Positions 54,701-58,475 of a DNA stretch of 58,475 nt are shown in pieces. Below the pieces are notes generated by a model. That model saw nothing but the letters and a program-made list of their open reading frames with translations. It was not told the DNA's origin and ran no database searches. The position numbers and the translations under genes were made by a program. Each line of letters starts with the position of its first letter. Within the stretch, counting starts at the first letter, position 1. Source of the stretch: Candidatus Calescibacterium sp. (GTDB taxonomy: Bacteria > Calescibacteriota > Calescibacteriia > Calescibacteriales > Calescibacteriaceae); the NCBI GenBank assembly GCA_025060505.1, contig JANXBU010000013.1, positions 1-58,475 on the forward strand, in the 5' to 3' direction.

Positions 54701-56474
54701 GTGTATATGGATAGGTTGGGATGCTTCTCCATGGAGCAGACAAGTTGTAGATATATCAAGTTATGTATCTGGAGCAACCACTGCTGTAAGGTTCGGGATT
54801 TGGGGAAACAATGCATCTGCAAACTTTTATGTGGATGATATAAGAGTTTTATCAGGTCGTACGAGGAGACTATGGGATGTGAATATTGGAGGATGGAAAG
54901 TCTTATCGGATGACCTTGATGGAGACGGAAGAGTTGAGATCATTGTGGAAGGAGGAAACGGGATATTCCTTCTTTCATCAGGAGGTTCAGTTATTTTTGG
55001 ACCTGTGGATGGAGGAGTAAGAGCTTTTGGAGATGTTGACGGTGATGGGGTGAAGGAGATAGTGGGAATAAGAGATGGTAATGTGTATGCATACAAGATT
55101 ACAGGGGTTTTGGTTTCTGGATATCCGATAATTGGGATTGGAGCTCGAGACCTTGTTGTGTTTGACATAGATAGGGATGGAATAGAGGAGGTGATAGTTT
55201 CGACATCAGATGGTATCAGAGCATACAAGGGTTCGTCTTCGTTGTGGTATGTTCAGATGGGACAGAGTGTAGATGTTGTTTCTTCCTGCGATATAAACGC
55301 AGACGGTTTTGTGGATATCATTGGTGGGAGAGAAGATAAGGTTTATGCAGTAAGGGCGACAACGGGTAGCAGTTTGTGGAGTTATGACTGGGGAGTTACC
55401 AGATCCTTTTCATTTGGAGATATAGACGGGGATGGGAGGCTGAATGTTCTGTTTAACCAAAATGAAAGGATATACATATTAGATGACAATGGAGCAAACA
55501 GGTTTGGTTGGCCAAGGTATGTAGGTGAGAGTCAAAGAATCGCACCGGCCATAGCAGATATAGACGGAGATGGATTTGTAGATATAATTGTTGGAGGAAG
55601 TAGATGTCCTTTTGGTCAGAGTTGTCCTTCTCCTCGTCAGGCTCTATATGCTTTCAACATAACGGGAGGTCTGATCAGTGGCTTTCCGACTTCTTTAGAT
55701 TGGAATATAAGAGATATTCTCATTGATGACCTCGATAGAGATGGTAAGCCTGAGATACTTGCGTCTACACATTATTTTGATATGAATAATATGACGGATA
55801 GATATTTCATTTCCTGCTGGAAGGGAGAGGGGTACAGAGAAGATAAGGCACTCTGGCCTCTTCCATACGAAAGAGCTAATATGGGAGTGTGGCGTGAAGA
55901 AGGATGGTGGGATGAACCAAGATACTCCTACCGTCGTTCATTTGATTATGAGTTCAATGATACTCCAACGAGGGCTATGTATATTTCGGACATTTATCGT
56001 CCAATAAATGCATACATATGGAGGTCAGGAGATGTAGATTGGTATAAGTTTACTGTCACCGCTGGGGCGCGTCTCAGAGTTGAGCTAAGTTCTCTTCCGG
56101 CAAACTATGATATTCAGTTATATAGTTCAGTGATAACGCAGAATCCAAATGCGACACCTGTTGCTCAATCTACGAACTCTGGAAACATGGGAGAGGTGAT
56201 AGAATACAATGTTCCTGCAACCGGGTGGTATTTCATAAAGGTATATGGTAGCGGTAATACATTTTCTGTGTCTGATCCGTATATGCTGAAAGTAAGTATA
56301 GTTAATGCATCGCCTGCACCGAGAATTGGTGTAGGAGGATTAGATGTTGAAGGAGGAGTAGTAGAGTCAGATAGGTATGGATGCTCATCGTCTTCTGTGT
56401 CTTTATGGACTGTGTTTGCTCTTGTATGTATAGTTTTGAGGGAGGTAGGTAGGAGATTTTATAGGTTGAAGTGA
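51720..56474 (+). CDS. Giant multidomain surface lipoprotein (Ig, MopE, FN3, FG-GAP, PPC) with C-terminal tag
   Basis: The protein has 1584 residues (a further in-frame ATG lies at 51714). Domains in order: signal peptide with lipobox FVGC (Cys35); Ig-like (about 48-137); Gly/Ser-rich linker (138-197); second Ig-like (201-297); two MopE-type metal-binding repeats with GGDCNDTDP and EICDGIDNNCNG (303-440); four FN3 domains (441-818); FG-GAP/VCBS blocks with D-x-D-GDG calcium loops (822-900, 1050-1360), interrupted by a MAM/jelly-roll-like domain (903-1047); and a PPC domain (about 1408-1535). The end is Y-G-C-S-S-S, a hydrophobic helix, then GRRFYRLK. It therefore has a possible lipid anchor at the N-terminus and a sorting-type anchor at the C-terminus. 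An adhesion or surface-binding role is plausible; no enzyme domain is seen. Confidence 0.88.
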   Translation: MRLECLRGIDLSFLRHILHIHAAIFVVLLFNFVGCRKGNQQGVVEEAPSVIFVSPQDGQRVSGNVLVKVEVESEREIRRVEIFIDGVTVATFQSPPYEYQWSTTAVEDGAHIIRAMAVDEGDRIGTDRIMVLVRNAVGGVSGGTGGSGSSGGGTTGAGGGAGGDVSGSGGGSGGATGGGVSGGSGSGGGSGGSAGGDGQVLVDNYPFVRIIRPLDGQRLVGIVSVEAEASDDRGIRRVDFHVNSTRVRTYSSGGTVYTYEWDTTLVPDGVHVIRVQVEDTGGKIGQDKVVVYVENLTLSRACQTPQTFYYDFDRDGYGDFGRQLTSCVAPEGFVRRGGDCNDTDPNINPASPEICDGIDNNCNGVVDEGVVRVFYRDRDVDGYTDGTTAVGCTAPAGYAVLVPGGDCNDTDPSRNPSVPEICDGIDNNCNGAVDDIPLCADFGSVPTAPYANTPYPLSPTQIFVSWIDLSTNELGFRIKRGLNANSLVVVASVGVGVETYIDAGLNHSTQYFYQICAFSLGGERCSSVVSATTLTPQPPSPPTLQQIQAITANQINLLWSDNSVDEVGFYVERSLDGTDYTRVATLVANVTSWSDTGVLPDRTYYYRVRAYNQFGQSNPSNVLSATTPSNSAPSAPSGLTAQALSRSSIRLRWQDNSTNEDGFKIARSQDGNNFTFVALVAPNQTEYTDTNLISNTVYYYRVVAFNEVGNSLPSNITYAQTFPETNPQSPTNLEADAVSSTEVALRWQDNSDNETGFVIERRKDGTPNWQVVVVTSLNNTSYIDTGLEANTRYHYRVSATNDAGMSSGAITEVVTQKGQCQNFPVDGRGFLIADVTGDGRNEIVAISGDGRLVYIYSSTGSFVGLIGSSYEISSLSIGDVNADGRADILFADSGGIVWAYSYQSCPTSVFSGAEDGEPLWDMDAPYWVRTSEDRRSGNYSFKATGGTNWDGYYITSPVINIGCDTGFVIEFWAKWNLDNANVCLEVWTGSGWSGCIWIGWDASPWSRQVVDISSYVSGATTAVRFGIWGNNASANFYVDDIRVLSGRTRRLWDVNIGGWKVLSDDLDGDGRVEIIVEGGNGIFLLSSGGSVIFGPVDGGVRAFGDVDGDGVKEIVGIRDGNVYAYKITGVLVSGYPIIGIGARDLVVFDIDRDGIEEVIVSTSDGIRAYKGSSSLWYVQMGQSVDVVSSCDINADGFVDIIGGREDKVYAVRATTGSSLWSYDWGVTRSFSFGDIDGDGRLNVLFNQNERIYILDDNGANRFGWPRYVGESQRIAPAIADIDGDGFVDIIVGGSRCPFGQSCPSPRQALYAFNITGGLISGFPTSLDWNIRDILIDDLDRDGKPEILASTHYFDMNNMTDRYFISCWKGEGYREDKALWPLPYERANMGVWREEGWWDEPRYSYRRSFDYEFNDTPTRAMYISDIYRPINAYIWRSGDVDWYKFTVTAGARLRVELSSLPANYDIQLYSSVITQNPNATPVAQSTNSGNMGEVIEYNVPATGWYFIKVYGSGNTFSVSDPYMLKVSIVNASPAPRIGVGGLDVEGGVVESDRYGCSSSSVSLWTVFALVCIVLREVGRRFYRLK
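52131..52294 (+). repeat. Purine-rich imperfect repeats coding the Gly/Ser linker
   Basis: GGAGGAGTTTCGGGAGG occurs at 52131 and 52251 (120-bp period), and AGTGGTTCAGGAGGAGGAAG at 52215 and 52269 (54-bp period). The coding strand is dense in AGGAGG, that is, many internal Shine-Dalgarno-like sequences. Confidence 0.75.
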
Positions 56475-56533
56475 GAGAAGATCGTCTTTTTCTGATAATT
56501 ATCTGATTGCTGGTAGGAGATTTTATAGGTTGA
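56448..56533 (+). repeat. Duplicated 3' end of the giant surface lipoprotein gene
   Basis: GGTAGGAGATTTTATAGGTT (first 20 of 22 identical bases) occurs at 56448-56469 inside the gene end and again at 56512-56533, 64 nt downstream. The second copy would encode the same GRRFYRL tail followed by a stop. Confidence 0.85.
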
Positions 56534-56535
56534 GT

Positions 56536-56612
56536 TGAGAGGTCAGAAAGGAGATTTGTACCTTTTGTTTATGTGTTCATCTTGAGTAGCTGCAAATCAG
56601 AGCTATGAACGG
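56536..56612 (+). repeat. 77-bp direct repeat, copy A
   Basis: It is identical over at least 77 bp to 58399-58475. It begins TGAGAGGTCAGAAAGGAGAT and ends AGCTATGAACGG. It follows immediately after the duplicated gene end. Possible pairings include AAAGG/CCTTT, GATTTG/CAAATC and GTTCAT/ATGAAC, the last two interleaved as in a pseudoknot. The rest of the 312-bp gap up to bioB (56613-56786) shows no gene. Confidence 0.9.
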
Positions 56613-56770
56613 GGTGTTTTCATAATTTTCTGTTTTGTAATTTTTTTGTTTTGGTAGAGAAGGATTTTGTTGTGTGTTTTTGTATGTGGTTAGATTTTCT
56701 TCATATGAACGGCATCTGAATGTGGGAGTGGATCAAGTTTACTGAAAAAAGTATAAGGTTTACGAGCAGT

Positions 56771-56776
56771 TATACT
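56771..56776 (+). promoter_or_regulatory. Candidate -10 of bioB
   Basis: TATACT lies ten bases before the ATG at 56787 and one base before the TTG at 56778. The leader would be about 3 nt, with no Shine-Dalgarno site. Confidence 0.35.
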
Positions 56777-56786
56777 TTTGTGTATT

Positions 56787-57809
56787 ATGACATTGGTTTT
56801 TTCAGAGTCTATCAGAAAAATAGAGGCGATGACAAAAAAAATTCTGAATGGGGACAGTATCGATAAAGAAGAAGCAAAATTCATATTGAATTTTCCTGAT
56901 GAATACATTGAAAAGCTATTTGAATGTGCAACTTTGATAAGACAGAAGTTCAGAGGTGATAAAGTTGATTTTTGTGCTATAGTGAATGCCAAAAGCGGAC
57001 TATGTCCTGAGGATTGTAAATTCTGTTCTCAGTCAACGAAGTGGAAGACAGGTGTACAGAAATATCCACTTATGCCTGTTGGGGAGATTGTAAAGAGAGC
57101 AAAGGAAGCGTATCAGATGGGAGCTACCAAATTTGGAATAGTCACATCTGGACGCGGTCCAACAGATAAGGAGCTTGAAATTATTTGTGAGATGGTGAAA
57201 GCGATAAGAAGAGAGGTTCCGGGTATTTCACCGGATGCAACTTTGGGAGAGCTCACAGAAAAACAAGCTCAGAGACTCAAAGATGCTGGAGTTGATCATT
57301 CAAACCATAACATAGAGACATCTCCTAGATTCTTTGAGAAAATCTGCACAACACACACATACGAAGATAGATTGAGGACTATAAGTAATATCAAGAATGC
57401 TGGAATTGATCTGTGCTGTGGATGTATATTCGGAATGGGGGAGACCATTGATGATAGGGTTGAGATAGCATTTGAGCTCAAGAAGATAGATCCAAAAATT
57501 ATACCCTTGAATTTTCTGAATCCTCGCCCTGGGACACCTCTTGAAGGGGTTCAACTTATGAAACCTCAGGAGGCTGCGAAATGTATATCTATGATGCGAT
57601 TTGTTCATCCTTCAAAACAAATAAAGGTTGCTGGTGGTAGAGAAGTTGTCTTTGGAGATAAACAAGACTGGGTTCTAAAAGCAGGAGCAGATGATCTTAT
57701 GGTTGGGAACTATCTTACAACCACTGGACAAGATTACAAAAAGGATTGGGAGCTTGTTGTATCAGCTGGCCTCAAATTACCAGAACATATATCTTATCGG
57801 AGTATATGA
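56787..57809 (+). CDS. bioB: Biotin synthase
   Basis: This radical-SAM enzyme inserts sulfur into dethiobiotin. From the ATG at 56787 the protein has 340 residues. The 4Fe-4S ligands Cys73, Cys77 and Cys80 are in GLCPEDCKFCSQS, preceded by DFCAIVNAKSG as in family members. DHSNHNIETSPRFF, TTHTYEDRL and CCGCIFGMGETIDDRV follow, with the late GGREVVFG. A TTG at 56778 is an alternative start. The rest of the bio pathway is not nearby. It overlaps the next gene (ATGA), so the two are coupled. Confidence 0.93.
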   Translation: MTLVFSESIRKIEAMTKKILNGDSIDKEEAKFILNFPDEYIEKLFECATLIRQKFRGDKVDFCAIVNAKSGLCPEDCKFCSQSTKWKTGVQKYPLMPVGEIVKRAKEAYQMGATKFGIVTSGRGPTDKELEIICEMVKAIRREVPGISPDATLGELTEKQAQRLKDAGVDHSNHNIETSPRFFEKICTTHTYEDRLRTISNIKNAGIDLCCGCIFGMGETIDDRVEIAFELKKIDPKIIPLNFLNPRPGTPLEGVQLMKPQEAAKCISMMRFVHPSKQIKVAGGREVVFGDKQDWVLKAGADDLMVGNYLTTTGQDYKKDWELVVSAGLKLPEHISYRSI

Positions 57810-58180
57810 AGAGTTATAGATTTGATATACCTTTGATCATATTTGATAATGAGTGTCCGGCATGCAGGTTCTTTTCTAAGATTGCCAGAAAACTCAAATT
57901 TCAAACAAGACCTATACAGGAGAGTTCTGAAATCTTGAAAAAAATTATGGGAGATAATTTTCCGTTTGCATTATATCTCATAGATAGTCAGGGAATCTAC
58001 TGGGGAAAAGAAGCGGCAAAGCGAATACTTGAAATCAGGGGACACAGGTTCCTTTCGTATCTCGCTTACTTTGCCTACCCAATTATATCTTTTGTAAATG
58101 CTAACTCAAAGAAGTATAACAAAGGAATTTGTAAATGCCAGCTTCACGGCAAAAAGTATTTCAATAGTTTTTCTGCATGA
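57806..58180 (+). CDS. DCC-family thiol-disulfide oxidoreductase-like protein (DUF393)
   Basis: The protein has 124 residues. The start at 57806 overlaps the bioB stop by 4 bp, and an upstream in-frame extension lies inside bioB and is rejected. The N-terminal LIIFDNECPACRFFSKIA matches DUF393 (usual FDGxCxxC) with CPAC as the redox-type pair, followed by a thioredoxin-like helical part (ALYLIDSQGIYWGKEAAKRIL). The end has CKCQLHGK. The family is named for its DxxCxxC motif, and its substrates are poorly known. Coupling to bioB is unusual and may reflect a sulfur or Fe-S maintenance role; this is inference. Confidence 0.8.
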   Translation: MKSYRFDIPLIIFDNECPACRFFSKIARKLKFQTRPIQESSEILKKIMGDNFPFALYLIDSQGIYWGKEAAKRILEIRGHRFLSYLAYFAYPIISFVNANSKKYNKGICKCQLHGKKYFNSFSA

Positions 58181-58398
58181 TTGAACAATTAAAAGATAGT
58201 TGATTAGTTTTTCTACAAAGAAAATTTTCGGAGTAATAACAATTATTTATTTCTGTTGCTTTTTGCTGCTTCCAAAAATGTTCCATAATGTCCGATATTC
58301 AGCCACTTCGGAATTTGAGTCTGACTTTAAGTCTATAAAAACACTTACAATTCAAAGACAAAAGGTTTATTAGACAATTAGATATTAAATACAGCAAG

Positions 58399-58475
58399 TG
58401 AGAGGTCAGAAAGGAGATTTGTACCTTTTGTTTATGTGTTCATCTTGAGTAGCTGCAAATCAGAGCTATGAACGG
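58399..58475 (+). repeat. 77-bp direct repeat, copy B (runs off window end)
   Basis: It is identical to 56536-56612 up to the last base of the window, so the true length may be greater. It lies in the gene-free region (58181-58475) after the DCC gene. Only the repeat is recognisable there. Confidence 0.9.

Noticed and set aside
57746-57805. Upstream extension of the DCC protein inside bioB
   Set aside because: The frame overlaps bioB coding sequence and the family begins at the overlapping ATG (57806).
1-58475. tRNA, rRNA, CRISPR arrays and insertion sequences
   Set aside because: Spacers were read for T-loop sequences, regularly spaced repeats and transposase motifs; none was convincing.

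Overview
The window looks like a stretch of chromosome from an AT-rich bacterium, probably a Gram-negative thermophile from a poorly sampled deep-branching lineage. The sequence-based reasons are: housekeeping genes packed on both strands; Arg written almost only as AGA/AGG and Ile often as ATA (with a tilS gene present); Lys/Glu-rich proteins; predicted lipoproteins, TatA, an archease and large MopE/FN3/FG-GAP surface proteins. No 16S rRNA or other decisive marker is present, so this placement is inference. I see no tRNA, rRNA, CRISPR array, prophage or intact insertion sequence.

Layout. 1-2.3 kb: 3' part of a large repeat protein (52-residue propeller blades) that ends in a C-terminal Cys-transmembrane-Arg tag. 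2.4-9.6 kb: acyl-CoA synthetase, SGNH hydrolase, an orphan flhB, an orphan oppF-type ATPase and an SCP-x-type thiolase. 9.7-13.8 kb: rpsP-khpA with a clear terminator, a sirtuin and glnE. 14.5-22.6 kb (minus strand): glycosyltransferase, rluD and a FAD oxidoreductase in one operon, a decayed nuclease-like gene, then ilvB, a 39-codon ORF and murD. 22.9-33.9 kb: livM-rsmE, a hotdog thioesterase, rng, nuoF, dcd, pheA, a TPR/Cys-rich envelope protein, prfB and riboflavin synthase. 34.3-40.9 kb: archease, tatA, tilS-LOG, a lipoprotein, rpsT-trpG and pyrC. 40.9-49.9 kb: a solitary rplV, ispG, a TIGR04325-type methyltransferase, an ABC exporter that stops before its ATPase domain, then fusA-rpsJ-rplC-rplD-rplW-rplB. 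50.1-58.5 kb: pepA, a 1584-residue multidomain surface lipoprotein, and bioB plus a DCC-type thiol protein lying between two copies of an identical 77-bp element.

How it works together. Most genes are core metabolism and information processing (translation, peptidoglycan, amino acid, pyrimidine, biotin and isoprenoid synthesis), but partners that are usually adjacent are missing: ilvN, livHKGF, oppABCD, nuoEG, other flagellar genes, rtcB, rpsS and tuf. The ribosomal S10 cluster is broken, with rplV 6 kb from rpsJ-rplB and no rpsS.

The more unusual signals are: (1) a shared Y-G-C-S-x-S / hydrophobic / basic C-terminal tag on both giant surface proteins; (2) -10 boxes placed 5-7 nt before the ATG at many first genes, suggesting widespread leaderless transcripts, while operon-internal genes keep strong Shine-Dalgarno sites; (3) 22-nt copies of gene 3' ends just downstream of the same genes; (4) the 77-bp direct repeat around bioB; (5) a decayed DUF3782/COG5493-like nuclease gene.
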